A stretch of DNA of 64,000 nt from an uncultured Christensenella sp. (GCA_910586245.1 CAJUFY010000001.1:1-64000), one strand, 5' to 3'. Counted from the stretch's first letter, positions 48,232 to 58,352 are shown. Translations and numbers: made by a program. The notes: generated by a model not told the origin, from the sequence alone.

Positions 48232-49794
48232 TCAAACCTCCTCGAATACCGTAAGCGTAACGCCGTCGATATGCAATTTGCCCGCGCCGATGCCCGCATC
48301 GCCGTTGACGCTGATCACTTTGCGGTAATTTCCTTCCGCCAACGGCGCTTCCGCCGATTTTTTCGCGGGATTGACCGCGATCAAAAACTTCCCTCTGCGG
48401 AACGCGAACGGATAGGCGTGATCTTCGGCATAGACGGGCTCGAAGTTATCCCCCGCCTGTAATTCGGAATTCGCGGCGCGGAGCGCCGTAAACCGCTTCA
48501 CCGTATTCAACAGCGAATTTTCGTCGGCAAGCTGCGTCTGCACGTCGGGCGCGCCTTTTTCGTCCTGCGGAAGATAGAGTTCGCCGTCCGTATCCGAAAA
48601 CCCGAAATGTTTGCCGTCCGTCCACTGCATCGGCGTACGCGAACCGGTACGGAAATATCCGCCCTCTTTGGAAACGAGTCCGTCCAAATAACGCATGCCG
48701 ATCTCGTCGCCGTAATAAAGGAATGGAATGGTCGGCATCAAGAGGACGAACGCCGCGACGAGCTTCATTTCATCCTGCGAACGGTGATGCGAATAACGGA
48801 TCATGTCGTGATTGCCCGTGGGCAGGCTCATGTGTCCGCGTCCTGCGATATAACGGAACTTCGGCATAAATTCGTCGAGGAATACGCGCACGTTGCCCTT
48901 GCCCGCTTTGCGGAAAAAGCATTCGGTCGGCTGCGCCCTGTCCACGTAGTCGTAGCTGTCCGTTTGGAACAGCGCGTTATACCCGCACGCATTGAAGTGC
49001 AGATAGAAGTCGGTATGAAAGCCCGCGTCGATCGCCTCTTCCGCACAGCCCCACTCGGACAGAATGACCGCTTCGGGATATTCCTCGTCGAGCATGGCGC
49101 GCACGCCCTGCCAGAGCCGCTTGGTGCCCGTACGATCGGGATCGTTTTTCACGAGCGAATACGCCATATCCACGCGGAATCCGTCGCAGCCCAGATCGAG
49201 CCAGAAGCGCATGATCCGCTTTATTTCCTCTACCGTCGCAACGCAGTCGGGGTGAGTGACGGGCAGTTGCCAGTCGTAGTCGCAGCGTTCAAACCCGTAG
49301 TTGAGCGCGGGCTGCGAACTGAAAAAGTTTACGATATAATTCCCGTTGCGGTCGGAAAGTCCGCTCTGCACGCGGAATCCTTCGGGATAATCGAACGCGT
49401 CGCGCGTCCAGATATATCGGTTGGAATATTCGTTACGATCGGCTTCGCGCGATTTTAAAAACCATGCGTGGCGATCGGAACTGTGCCCGGGAACGAGATC
49501 AAGCAGAACTTTGATCCCGAGTTCGTGCGCCCGCGCAAACAGGCGGCGCGCGTCTTCGTTCGTGCCGTAACGCGGCGCGATTTTGTAATAATCGCTGATA
49601 TCGTAACCTGCGTCCATAAACGGGGATTCGAAACAGGGATTGATCCAGATCGCGTTGCAACCAAGATCGCGGACGTATTCGAGCTTTTGCGTGATGCCGT
49701 TCAAGTCGCCGATTCCGTCCCCGTTGGAATCGCAAAAACTCTGCGGATAAATTTCGTAAAAAATCGCGCTTTTCAGCCAGGAAGGCGTGTTCAT
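48232..49794 (-). CDS. GH13 alpha-glucosidase (oligo-1,6-glucosidase/trehalose-hydrolase type)
   Basis: 520 residues, cytoplasmic. Conserved GH13 regions: FYEIYPQSFCDSNGDGIGDLNGI, DLVPGHSSDRH, nucleophile GFRVDMAYS, acid/base ILSEWG, and PTGNHD. The insert DGIGDLNGI fits GH13 subfamilies that cleave alpha-1,4/1,6-glucosides. Substrate within the operon is not settled. Start ATG 49794 overlaps the upstream URO-D gene by 4 bp, so translation is coupled. Confidence 0.9.
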   Translation of the reverse strand: MNTPSWLKSAIFYEIYPQSFCDSNGDGIGDLNGITQKLEYVRDLGCNAIWINPCFESPFMDAGYDISDYYKIAPRYGTNEDARRLFARAHELGIKVLLDLVPGHSSDRHAWFLKSREADRNEYSNRYIWTRDAFDYPEGFRVQSGLSDRNGNYIVNFFSSQPALNYGFERCDYDWQLPVTHPDCVATVEEIKRIMRFWLDLGCDGFRVDMAYSLVKNDPDRTGTKRLWQGVRAMLDEEYPEAVILSEWGCAEEAIDAGFHTDFYLHFNACGYNALFQTDSYDYVDRAQPTECFFRKAGKGNVRVFLDEFMPKFRYIAGRGHMSLPTGNHDMIRYSHHRSQDEMKLVAAFVLLMPTIPFLYYGDEIGMRYLDGLVSKEGGYFRTGSRTPMQWTDGKHFGFSDTDGELYLPQDEKGAPDVQTQLADENSLLNTVKRFTALRAANSELQAGDNFEPVYAEDHAYPFAFRRGKFLIAVNPAKKSAEAPLAEGNYRKVISVNGDAGIGAGKLHIDGVTLTVFEEV

Positions 49795-50801
49795 AGACGT
49801 TCTCCTTTGAGCGCCGCGGCAACGGCGCGCAGATTTTCGTGCGGCGTGTCGCGCGGGACTTCGCAACCCGCCGAAGAGATATACCCGCCTTCGAACAGGT
49901 TTTCGCATTCCTTTACCGTTTGCGCAACCGTTTGCGGCGTGCCCTGCAAGAGCACGGCGACGGGATCGTAGTTGCCGCTGATCACCGCCCTGCCAGCCAC
50001 GAGATCGCGGGCGCGCGCCAGATCGACCATCCAGTCGAGATCGATGATATCGGTACCCGTTTCCACCATAAACGGCAGAACGTTGGAAGTATTGCCGCAG
50101 ATGTGAAGTTTGGTTTTTCCGCCCGCGCCGTGCACGGCTTCCACAATCTTTTTCTGATAGGGAAGCGCAAACTCACGGTACATATCGGGCGAAATGAGGG
50201 AAGTTGCCGCATCGCCGATTCCGACGATATCCGCGCCCGCTTTCACCTGTTCGACGGCAAACGCCGCCGCCTGATCGCATGCGATTTGCAACATCGCGTG
50301 AATGGTCTCCGGCTCTTCACATGCGACGTCGGCAAGAAAATCGTTGATTCCGCGCAGGTCGCAGCATTCTGCAAACGCGCCTTCCACCCAACCGCCTACG
50401 GCGTAATCGCCGCCGTGTTTGCGGAAATATTCCACCGCGCGCAAACGATCCTCCGTGCGCTTGCCGTCGTAGGGCGAATACGTTTTCAGCACCGAGGGCG
50501 CATCGTAAAGATCCTCCACGAGCGGCGCGGGACTGTAAGGCACGTCGTCTTCCGGCATGACGACGTGCGCGCCGAACCCTTCCGCTTCCCGCATCGGATC
50601 GGAAATCGCCGACAGCAGATCGATGGAAAATTTTTCCGCGCACAGCAGATCGCAGTCGCAAAGCGCGCGGTAATCGCTCGCATATTCGCGGTAAGTCCTT
50701 CCGCCGAAGCGCGCCGAAAAAGCCATTAAAATATTGAAGTTGGGCGTTCTGTCCGGGCGTTTGCCCGAAAGAACCGCCATTACTCTTTCGCGTGAAGTCA
50801 C
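49791..50801 (-). CDS. URO-D/MtaA-family methyltransferase 2
   Basis: 336 residues of the URO-D superfamily, with MTSRERVMAVLSGKRPDRTPNFN at the start as in many corrinoid methyltransferase I proteins. The zinc ligands are KLHICGNTSN (His, Cys) and SSAGCEVPRD (Cys). It differs clearly from the other URO-D protein in this operon, so the two may act on different methyl donors or form a donor/acceptor pair. It overlaps GH13 by 4 bp and follows the GH127-like gene by 15 bp. Confidence 0.82.
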   Translation of the reverse strand: MTSRERVMAVLSGKRPDRTPNFNILMAFSARFGGRTYREYASDYRALCDCDLLCAEKFSIDLLSAISDPMREAEGFGAHVVMPEDDVPYSPAPLVEDLYDAPSVLKTYSPYDGKRTEDRLRAVEYFRKHGGDYAVGGWVEGAFAECCDLRGINDFLADVACEEPETIHAMLQIACDQAAAFAVEQVKAGADIVGIGDAATSLISPDMYREFALPYQKKIVEAVHGAGGKTKLHICGNTSNVLPFMVETGTDIIDLDWMVDLARARDLVAGRAVISGNYDPVAVLLQGTPQTVAQTVKECENLFEGGYISSAGCEVPRDTPHENLRAVAAALKGERL

Positions 50802-50816
50802 AGCGGTGTCCTCTCT

Positions 50817-52724
50817 TTAAATTTTATAAATTTTTTGCGTATCGCACAAAACGGGGAAGGTCGTGCGGCGCAACGTCGTCGCGCCGATCGGCACGAGTTT
50901 TAAATCGACGGGATACGCGTAGCGGTCGAGCGCCTTCACGTTAATGACGATCGAAGGGGTATCGAGCGGGTACGCCGTCCCTTCCGGATATTCGATCTGC
51001 GCCTTGGCGCATTCCCCGCACGCATCCATGAACAAGGTGTAATTCCAGTCCTCGTGCGCCTTGGGCGTGTAGTCGCAATCCCAGAAGCCCGCCAAATCGT
51101 ACTTGCGGTTCTTCTTGCAGTCTGCTGGAATGTCCTTTGCAAACAGCAGCGTCCCGTAAGAGAGCGCGTAAGTACCGTCTACCGCGCGGATCACCGTGAT
51201 TTCGGGATGGAATTCCACCGCGACGGTATCCCCTTTTTTCAGCTTCCCTTCGAGGGAAACGATTCCGTTTTCCGTTTCGTAGGCAACGGGCGCGCCGTTT
51301 TTCGTTACGGTGAACGTTTTCGCATACGAGGGAAGACGGAATGCAAACGGGAATTTGCCCGCGCCCTTTACCGTAAATTTCACGCCGTAACGGAAGGGAT
51401 ATTCCGTCGTTTCGGTAATTTCGTTTTCGCCACCCGCATGCGCAAAGCGGAACGAGAGCGGTAAAAACAGATTTGCGATCACCGTATCGTCCTTTTGCAG
51501 GAAAGCCTGCTCCACGAACAGGGGCATGAGTTTACAGGAGTTGGGCGCGCAGCACACTGCCGCGTCGTCGTGCGTAGGCGAATAATCGAAGCGGGGGTTC
51601 ACGCAGGCGGAAGCGTCGTACATGTTATCCGCACCCAGATACTGAATCATCTTTCCGCTCGGATGTTTGGAGGCGAGCCCCGCGTTATACACGAGCCATT
51701 CGAACCGTTCGCCGAAGGAAATATCCCCCGTGATCTGCACCGCTTCGTAATAATCGATCGCAAGTTCTGCGGTGGAACAGTATTCGTACGCCGTGGAAGG
51801 CAACGGCAACGAACCGCCGAATACCGTAGTGCGCAAATCGTTTTCCATGACGAGCGAACACTGATACGTTCCGATGAATTCGTCCGATTTGCACGAACCC
51901 GAAAGCTCGAGATTTTTCTGCATTTTGATGAGTCCGCAACGCCAGGCGAGTTCGAAACGGGAATCCCCCGTCATGTAGAACAGCAGCAAGGGAATGCGCA
52001 GCATTTCGCAGGTATGCGGGCCGTGCCCCACGAACGGTTCTTCGGGGTTGAATACATAATTCATGCGCAGATCGTCCTGCAAAAACTGCGAAGCGTGCGC
52101 GCAGTAATCCTCGTAAAACCAAAGACAGAAATCGCGGTACGCATCCTTTTTACGGTACTTCCAAAGCCCGTACAAGCCGTCGATAATCATCAGACTGTGC
52201 CCTTTGCTTCCGTCTTCGTCGGGGATTTCGAATACCGATTCCTTCACGTTTTTCACGATATTGTCCGCCATGCGTTCGAGCGAATCGAGCACGCGTTCGT
52301 CCTGCGTGTTTTCGTAGTACGCCAGCATGGTGCGCATGGCGCGGCTCTGCGTCCACAGTTCGCCGTAACGCTTGGTTACTACGTAACGCGCGCTCGGTAC
52401 GTAAATGCCGATATAGCCGTCCTCTTCCTGATTTTCGATCAAATTGTAAACGATGGCGCGCGCGCGTTCGAGCATTTCGCTGTCGCGCAGGACAAACGCC
52501 AAACGCACGTAAGCTTCGATCCAGTTTCCGTTCGTTTCCCCCGTCCACCAGCTCGACCAATAGCCGTCCTCTTTGTGTACGACTTTCTCTTTTCCGAAGA
52601 TATCCTGCGCCGCGTCGGGAAACAGTTTATCCAGATTCCCCGTGATGCCGCGCAGATCGCGGCGGAGAAATTCCTTTAACCAGCCTGCGGGTTTGATTTC
52701 GCCCCGAATCATTTCAAGTTTCAT
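50817..52724 (-). CDS. GH127-like beta-L-arabinofuranosidase
   Basis: 635 residues, no signal peptide. The catalytic zinc-thiolate set of GH127 is present: E314 and C316 in AYEYCSTAE, and C391-C392 in AVCCAPNSCK, where one Cys is the nucleophile in the characterised Bifidobacterium enzyme. The WTGETNGNWIEAYVRLAFV and MIIDGLYGLWKY segments fit the alpha/alpha barrel. It should remove beta-L-arabinofuranose or related sugars from imported glycans. Start ATG 52724 overlaps the upstream gene by 4 bp. Confidence 0.9.
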   Translation of the reverse strand: MKLEMIRGEIKPAGWLKEFLRRDLRGITGNLDKLFPDAAQDIFGKEKVVHKEDGYWSSWWTGETNGNWIEAYVRLAFVLRDSEMLERARAIVYNLIENQEEDGYIGIYVPSARYVVTKRYGELWTQSRAMRTMLAYYENTQDERVLDSLERMADNIVKNVKESVFEIPDEDGSKGHSLMIIDGLYGLWKYRKKDAYRDFCLWFYEDYCAHASQFLQDDLRMNYVFNPEEPFVGHGPHTCEMLRIPLLLFYMTGDSRFELAWRCGLIKMQKNLELSGSCKSDEFIGTYQCSLVMENDLRTTVFGGSLPLPSTAYEYCSTAELAIDYYEAVQITGDISFGERFEWLVYNAGLASKHPSGKMIQYLGADNMYDASACVNPRFDYSPTHDDAAVCCAPNSCKLMPLFVEQAFLQKDDTVIANLFLPLSFRFAHAGGENEITETTEYPFRYGVKFTVKGAGKFPFAFRLPSYAKTFTVTKNGAPVAYETENGIVSLEGKLKKGDTVAVEFHPEITVIRAVDGTYALSYGTLLFAKDIPADCKKNRKYDLAGFWDCDYTPKAHEDWNYTLFMDACGECAKAQIEYPEGTAYPLDTPSIVINVKALDRYAYPVDLKLVPIGATTLRRTTFPVLCDTQKIYKI

Positions 52725-54736
52725 TTGATTACCTCGCTCGAAAGAATTTGTTTTCCGTCTACCGTAAGCTTCCCTTCGGGGAAGATCGCCCGCGACAGAT
52801 CGGGCGAAAGCCAAAGCGCGTCGCACCCTTCGAACGAAATGCGTTTTCCGCCGTGTTCGAAGTCGAGTTTCATCGGATTGCCCGCAGGGAGTCTGCCGTC
52901 CGTTGCGAACTGCAAACTGCCGTCCTGCATCACGCTGCCCAGCTTCCAGCGGTTGGCGGGCACGCCGAACAGCTCCGTCGCAAGCGCGGCGAGCGTTTCC
53001 GCCGCGGGAATTTCGGTAAACACCGTCGCGCCGCGATGCCGCAGCGAACGCGCAAGAACGGAATCTTCGCCCGCGCCGCAGACGGCAAGTTTCGACGCGT
53101 CCGCTTTGAGCAGTAGCTCGTTCGCTTCCTTTGCCATGCCGTCGGGATAGAGTACGATCGCCCCGTCGTATTCCTGCGTACCGTACTGCAATTTGCCTTT
53201 TTCGTTGATCGAAAGCGAACCGTTCTCCGCCGCGTACGAGGGCACGAGATCGCACAGCACTTGCTGAAAGATTCCGTTCACCGTATTCAGAACGCAGTCG
53301 AAACGCGGGTTTTGCGGCTTCCATGGCATATCCATGCCGATTTCAGCCCAGTTGGAAACCGCCTCGTATCCGAACAAAACGAGCAAACGGCAGTCGGGCT
53401 GCGTTTTGGAAACGCCGTCGAACAGGCGCACGCGCTTATCGAGTTCCTCAATGCTTTCGAGCATGCCCTGCGGTTTCAATTCAAGTACGACCGCCTCGTT
53501 GGGACACTCGTAACCGAGGTAATGCGTTCTTCCGCCGCAGCGGAGATTGCGCCACGTTTCGTCGTAATAAGTATTGATATCGCGCGTGCCCATCGAATAC
53601 CACATATTGTACCAGATCGGCGAAGAAAACCGATGCGCCATCGCCGTGCGGATTGCGTACAAAATGGTTTCGTCCGTTTGCGCATAGTCGCGCTCCGCGT
53701 CCCACCAGTACAATCCGTTTTTGAAAAATTCGAAGTTCAGGCTGTCCACACTCCCCCACCAGGTCGGATGAACGCCCCAGAACGCGTCATGCCCCAGAAT
53801 CTCTTTCACGACGTCGTACATCTGTTTGTCGTTTTCGGTGCAAATCAGACGCATGGTTTTCAGATACGCGTTGACCGTTTGCACGCTCTTCTTTTCGTCG
53901 CCCTCCGCTTTGTAGTAGAGGGAGAGCAGATTTTCAAAGAGCGGGACGCCGTTGTAATTCCGATACTTTTCTTCGAAATATTCGGAATAGGATACGTGAC
54001 GCAAATTGAGCTGCGTGTCGTCGTAAGGGTTGGGCTGCACGATCTTCAAAATCATGTCGTAACCCCACTCGTCCGAAAAAAGTCCGTCGGCGCCCAGTTC
54101 CTTCGCGCGCTCCGCCATGCCGCGGAAATAAGGAATCAGCTTCGGATGCGCGAGATCGACGATCGGCTGCGGGAATCCCACGCATACGGCGACCGTTTCG
54201 CCCGCCTGCGCGCCCGTGAAAGAAATTTCCACTTCCCAGTGATCGCCCGATTTTACCGCTTTCGAGGTTACCGTCTTGTCGCAGCGCACCGCTTCCCGAT
54301 AAGTAAACGCGCCCGTCTTTTTCAGGCGGTAGGCGCAGAACACTTTGTGTTCGCCGTGATCGCCCGATTTGCGCCAGTAGTGCCATACGGGCTCGTGCGG
54401 AATGCGGAACGTTCCGCACCCGTTTTCGTCCGCTTCCCCTTCGTAAAAGGAGAGCAGGTAAGAAGGTTCGCCGGGGTATTGCCGGTAGAAGGGCTCGCCC
54501 TCGTTGCGGATGCAGCCTTCGAGAACGGCTTTTCTGCCCAGACCGTGCAGCCGTTCCACGACGCGGCGGAACGCCGCGCCGATTTTATCGCCGTGGAAAT
54601 AATCTTCGATCCACTGCGTACCGATAAAAAAAGTTCCGATCTGCGTCCGCGCCGTTAAATCGTCGATCTTGCGATCGAGTACGGAAAGATCGAGCACATC
54701 GTTGTCCCATTTCCAATACATTACCGAAAGGTTCAT
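52721..54736 (-). CDS. Uncharacterised glycosidase-like protein (671 aa)
   Basis: No named family. The first about 430 residues look like a TIM barrel: WKWDNDVLDLSVLDRKIDDL, a beta insert (about 95-185), then ADGLFSDEWGYD (E223 a candidate catalytic acid) and WGVHPTWWGSVD. The last about 200 residues include GAIVLYPDGMAKEANELLLK and resemble the Rossmann-like trimerisation domain of GH42-type enzymes. Position, between the permease gene and the GH127 gene, supports a glycan-degrading role. No signal peptide. Confidence 0.6.
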   Translation of the reverse strand: MNLSVMYWKWDNDVLDLSVLDRKIDDLTARTQIGTFFIGTQWIEDYFHGDKIGAAFRRVVERLHGLGRKAVLEGCIRNEGEPFYRQYPGEPSYLLSFYEGEADENGCGTFRIPHEPVWHYWRKSGDHGEHKVFCAYRLKKTGAFTYREAVRCDKTVTSKAVKSGDHWEVEISFTGAQAGETVAVCVGFPQPIVDLAHPKLIPYFRGMAERAKELGADGLFSDEWGYDMILKIVQPNPYDDTQLNLRHVSYSEYFEEKYRNYNGVPLFENLLSLYYKAEGDEKKSVQTVNAYLKTMRLICTENDKQMYDVVKEILGHDAFWGVHPTWWGSVDSLNFEFFKNGLYWWDAERDYAQTDETILYAIRTAMAHRFSSPIWYNMWYSMGTRDINTYYDETWRNLRCGGRTHYLGYECPNEAVVLELKPQGMLESIEELDKRVRLFDGVSKTQPDCRLLVLFGYEAVSNWAEIGMDMPWKPQNPRFDCVLNTVNGIFQQVLCDLVPSYAAENGSLSINEKGKLQYGTQEYDGAIVLYPDGMAKEANELLLKADASKLAVCGAGEDSVLARSLRHRGATVFTEIPAAETLAALATELFGVPANRWKLGSVMQDGSLQFATDGRLPAGNPMKLDFEHGGKRISFEGCDALWLSPDLSRAIFPEGKLTVDGKQILSSEVIK

Positions 54737-54762
54737 AATTTTACCTCTGCATTTTCATTCGA

Positions 54763-55665
54763 TTATTTGGTTGCGCCGCCCAGTCCGTTTACGATGGTCT
54801 TTTGCAGAATCATGTAAATGACCGCCATCGGCAGCGCCGAAAGAATCGCCGCGGCGGCGAACAGCGCGTAGTCCGTCGTCGACTGCGAATAGATTCCCTG
54901 ATAGGTTCCGAGCGCCAGCGTATATTTGCCGGGATCGGTGATTAAGATTTTCGAAAGCATATAGTCGCCGAACGGCGCCGAAAATCCGAACAAACAGATG
55001 AGCCCGATCATCGGCATGGCGAGCGGAATGATGATGCGCGCTACGCACTGCAAGCGGGTCGCGCCGTCCAGCATCGCCGCCTCTTCGATGGATTTGGGAA
55101 TGGTGTCGAAGAAGCCCTTCATCATAAACGTACTGCCCGGAACCGCCGTGCACGAGAACACGATTACGATTCCGAAATAGGTATCGATGAGCCCGAGCAT
55201 GTTCAGCAACACGTAGTACGCGACCATCGACATCGTGCCGGGGAACATCTGCAATACGAGGAACACCATCAAATAATTTTTGCGTCCCTTGAATTTCAGG
55301 CGGGAAAGCGCGTACGAGGTTGGAAGTACCAGAAGCAGTTCGCCCGCCGCCGTCATCGCGCCCACGATGAGCGTGTTGCCGTACCACGTGAGATATTGCG
55401 TTTCCGTGAACAGACGCGCAAACGCGTCGAAGCTGTACTTCGTGGGGAACACCGTATCGATATACAAGCTCTTTTCCGCATTCAGCGACATCGTTAAAAT
55501 GTACACGATCGGAAGCAGAACGAGCATTGCGATGAACACCAGAAAAATATACGTAAATACGAGTTTCACGGCTTCGAACGGCGTCATTCTCTTCCGTTTG
55601 CGGCGCTGTACGGGCACCGCGGGTTCCGCCGTTTGCGTGGTTTCGATTGCCAAAGAATCCGTCAT
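54763..55665 (-). CDS. Sugar ABC transporter permease, MalG type
   Basis: 300 residues with six membrane helices and a charged N-terminus. The EAA loop that meets the ATPase reads EEAAMLDGATRLQCVARIIIPLA. It carries carbohydrates together with the MalF-type permease upstream (4-bp overlap) and the binding protein. No ATPase gene is in the window; an MsmK/UgpC-type shared ATPase elsewhere is likely. Confidence 0.92.
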   Translation of the reverse strand: MTDSLAIETTQTAEPAVPVQRRKRKRMTPFEAVKLVFTYIFLVFIAMLVLLPIVYILTMSLNAEKSLYIDTVFPTKYSFDAFARLFTETQYLTWYGNTLIVGAMTAAGELLLVLPTSYALSRLKFKGRKNYLMVFLVLQMFPGTMSMVAYYVLLNMLGLIDTYFGIVIVFSCTAVPGSTFMMKGFFDTIPKSIEEAAMLDGATRLQCVARIIIPLAMPMIGLICLFGFSAPFGDYMLSKILITDPGKYTLALGTYQGIYSQSTTDYALFAAAAILSALPMAVIYMILQKTIVNGLGGATK

Positions 55666-56990
55666 TCTCCCGCCTCCTCTTTGAACGCGCGCGTCTTGCG
55701 CAAATTGAAGATACTGAATATTGCAATCAGAATAAACAGAATGAGCGAAATCGCCGCGCCGTAGTTGTATTTATTGTTATTGATGGTCAGTTTAAAGAGC
55801 CATGTAATCAGAATATCCGTACTGCCCGCGCTCTGATAGTTCAGGTTGATCGGGTATCCCCCCGTCATCAGGAAGATGATGTTGAAGTTATTGAACGCGC
55901 CTGCAAGCCCCATAATGAAAATCGGCGAGATCGAGAACATGAGCAACGGGAAGGTAATCGAAAAGAAGGTACGCGTGCTTGAAGCGCCGTCCAGCGTCGC
56001 AGCCTCGTAAATTTCTTTGTCGATGTTCTTGATGATGTTTTCCGAAAGCATCATCGGGAACGAGAAGCCCGTCCAGATACTCACGAGAATGAGCGCGATG
56101 CGCGCGGGCGTCGTTTTGGTGAGCCAGGGAATATTTTCGATCCCGAATAATCCCAAAATCTGATTGATGAGCCCGTAGCCCGTGTCGAACATACTCTGCA
56201 ACACCAAAAGGCTGATGTAGCCGGGGATCGCCCAGGGCAGAATGTAAATGATCTTGAAAATCTTTTTCCCGCGCACACGGGGATTGCTGAGCAACACCGC
56301 AAGCAAAATACCCAGCCCGTAGGGAAGAACCGAAGAGCACACCGTCCAGATGAGCGTCCAGCCCAGAATCCCGAAGAAGGTTTTCGCGTACTGCCCCAGC
56401 AAAATCAAATCTTTGAAATTTTGAAATCCGATCCAGTTGAGCAGATTTTTCGGCGGCTGGTGCGCCGCGTCGTAATCGGTAAACGCAATGGAAATGGAAA
56501 ACACGAGCGGAATTAAAATCCCCGCCGCAATTGCGATAAGCCCGGGAAGCAGGAAGAGCAGCGGCGTCTTTTCGTGCAGCCATTCGCGCAGTTTTTCCTT
56601 TCTCGTAAGAGGGATGTAATTCTCCCCCGTGGCTTTGATATATTGTTTGTAAGTTCCCGCAACGTTCGCCGCCCAGAACACGACGAACGCGACGGTAATG
56701 ATGATCGCAAGAATCCCGTACACCATCATGACGAGGGAATGGTCGCGCATAGGGACTTCGCCGAGCGTGGCGAAATTTTTACAGGCGCCTGCGCCCCAGA
56801 ACGCGAAGAAAAAGATAAACGCGACTTCCACCGCCATATAGGCGAACCCTTTAATAAACTCTTTCTGAATCACGTAGCCGAGCCCCGCAAACGCCGCCGA
56901 AGCCAGCGCGCGGAGCGCCGCGCCCTTTCTGCGTTCCGGTGAAATACTCTCGTCGCGCGTAAAGCGGATTTTCGATAAAAATTTGGTCAT
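55662..56990 (-). CDS. Sugar ABC transporter permease, MalF type
   Basis: 442 residues. The first about 130 residues hold two extra membrane segments and a small integral domain before the six-helix permease core, longer than many MalF proteins. The EAA loop is EIYEAATLDGASSTRTFFSITFP. ATG 56990 follows AGGAG. Translation of the MalG-type gene is coupled to it. Confidence 0.92.
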   Translation of the reverse strand: MTKFLSKIRFTRDESISPERRKGAALRALASAAFAGLGYVIQKEFIKGFAYMAVEVAFIFFFAFWGAGACKNFATLGEVPMRDHSLVMMVYGILAIIITVAFVVFWAANVAGTYKQYIKATGENYIPLTRKEKLREWLHEKTPLLFLLPGLIAIAAGILIPLVFSISIAFTDYDAAHQPPKNLLNWIGFQNFKDLILLGQYAKTFFGILGWTLIWTVCSSVLPYGLGILLAVLLSNPRVRGKKIFKIIYILPWAIPGYISLLVLQSMFDTGYGLINQILGLFGIENIPWLTKTTPARIALILVSIWTGFSFPMMLSENIIKNIDKEIYEAATLDGASSTRTFFSITFPLLMFSISPIFIMGLAGAFNNFNIIFLMTGGYPINLNYQSAGSTDILITWLFKLTINNNKYNYGAAISLILFILIAIFSIFNLRKTRAFKEEAGE

Positions 56991-57004
56991 AGGCACTCCT
57001 TTTT

Positions 57005-57032
57005 TTCGCCGCTTTCAAAAGAAAGCGGCGAA
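57005..57032 (-). other. Intra-operon hairpin after the binding-protein gene
   Basis: TTCGCCGCTTTC / GAAAGCGGCGAA with an AAAA loop, between the binding-protein and MalF genes. Its T run on the minus strand is short, so it likely dampens or protects the transcript, giving more binding protein than permease, as known for maltose-type operons. Confidence 0.7.
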
Positions 57033-57049
57033 ACGTTCGATTGTTTTGT

Positions 57050-58321
57050 TTACGAAAGCAGTTTGATGTTCGCTTCTACGTCGCTCTTTACCTTGTGCAG
57101 CGTCTTAGCGATGTCTTCGTTATTCGTGAAAATGGCAACCGCCGCCGCGGTAAGCGGATCCCAGACCGCGTTCATTTCGTTGATCGAAGGCTGGGGATAA
57201 CTGTCTTCGAGCTGCGCGTAGAATCCCGCAAGGCAATCGTCCGCAAGCACGGCTTCGCTTTCGGAACAGCCCACGGTGGCGGGAATGCGCCCCGTCGCTT
57301 CGTAATACTGCATCACGTATTTGTCCTGCGTGGCGAATTTCAGGAAATCCTTGCTCTCTTCGGGGTTGAGGCTGTACGAGTTGATCGCAAGCCCGTAGCC
57401 GCCGGAAAAGGCGACGGGCGTTCCCGTTTCGGTTGCCGAAATCTGAATATCGGGGATTTTTGCAATGCCGACGTTGATCCCCGCCTTGCGGAAATTCGCA
57501 AGATCCCAACTGCCGTCGAGAATGATCGCCGCTTTGCCGCTGCGGAATTTGGTCTGCATCAGCGTGATCGCCATGTCGGTGGGAATCACCTTGTCGTCGA
57601 TCAGTCCCTTCATCATTTCGTAAGCTTTGATCGAGCCTTCGGTATCGAAGCCGAGGTCGGTGGGATCCCAGTTCCCCGCTTCGTCTTTGCCGAATACGTA
57701 CGCGCCGTACGCTTCGTTGATCGCCCATGTATAGTAGGGATTCGTATAGTCGATCAAGAGTCCGAATTGTTTTTTGCGTTCGGGCTGACCGACGAAATCG
57801 TTGTACTCTTTGACCCACTCGATCATCTCTTCCCACGTTTCGGGGAATTCGGGCAGAATGTCCTTATTGTAGAACATCGCGTTGGTTTCCGTGCCGAGCG
57901 GCACGCCGTAAAGTTTTCCCTTGTACTGCATGAGCCCCTGCGCGCCCTCGATGAATTTGGTTTCCAGTTCCATTTCCTCTTTGCCGAGTTCGAGGAAGAG
58001 CCCTTGCTCTATGGCTTTGGCAAGATCTCCGCCGCCGCCCTGCATATAAACGTCGCCGCCTCTGCCGAACGGCCCGTCAAGCGCGAGCTTGTCGGATGCG
58101 GTGAGCCCCGTATACGTGTTTACGACGACGGGGAATCCCGTTTCCTCCGTATAATCCTTTGCCATTTGTTTGAACATGTCTTCGAGCTGTTCGCCCACCC
58201 AGAGGGAAAGACGCCCCTCTTTGGAACGCCCCGTATCCGAAGCGCAGCCTCCGAGCAGTGCGGTACCGCAAAGGCAACCCGCTACCGCAAGACAAGTGAC
58301 GAAACGCAAACTCTTTTTCAT
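57050..58321 (-). CDS. Sugar-binding lipoprotein of the ABC transporter
   Basis: 423 residues. Lipobox LLGG-C (Cys26) after a signal peptide, so it is lipid-anchored outside. The fold is MalE/UgpB-like: LSLWVGEQLEDMFKQMAKDYTEETG, GDVYMQGGGGDLAKAIEQGLFLEL, YGVPLGTETNAMFYNKDIL, WEEMIEWVKEY. The name of the sugar cannot be derived. First gene of the operon, with an AGGAGG site 8 bases before ATG 58321. Upstream lies a weak promoter and a GCCCGATCGGGC palindrome. Confidence 0.93.
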   Translation of the reverse strand: MKKSLRFVTCLAVAGCLCGTALLGGCASDTGRSKEGRLSLWVGEQLEDMFKQMAKDYTEETGFPVVVNTYTGLTASDKLALDGPFGRGGDVYMQGGGGDLAKAIEQGLFLELGKEEMELETKFIEGAQGLMQYKGKLYGVPLGTETNAMFYNKDILPEFPETWEEMIEWVKEYNDFVGQPERKKQFGLLIDYTNPYYTWAINEAYGAYVFGKDEAGNWDPTDLGFDTEGSIKAYEMMKGLIDDKVIPTDMAITLMQTKFRSGKAAIILDGSWDLANFRKAGINVGIAKIPDIQISATETGTPVAFSGGYGLAINSYSLNPEESKDFLKFATQDKYVMQYYEATGRIPATVGCSESEAVLADDCLAGFYAQLEDSYPQPSINEMNAVWDPLTAAAVAIFTNNEDIAKTLHKVKSDVEANIKLLS

Positions 58322-58352
58322 AAAATTTCCTCCTTAAATCGATATCGACAAC

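Noticed and set aside
47227..50801. Annotation of the two URO-D-fold proteins as uroporphyrinogen decarboxylase (hemE)
   Set aside because: They carry the zinc triad of MtaA-type methyltransferases and sit in a sugar operon without other haem genes.
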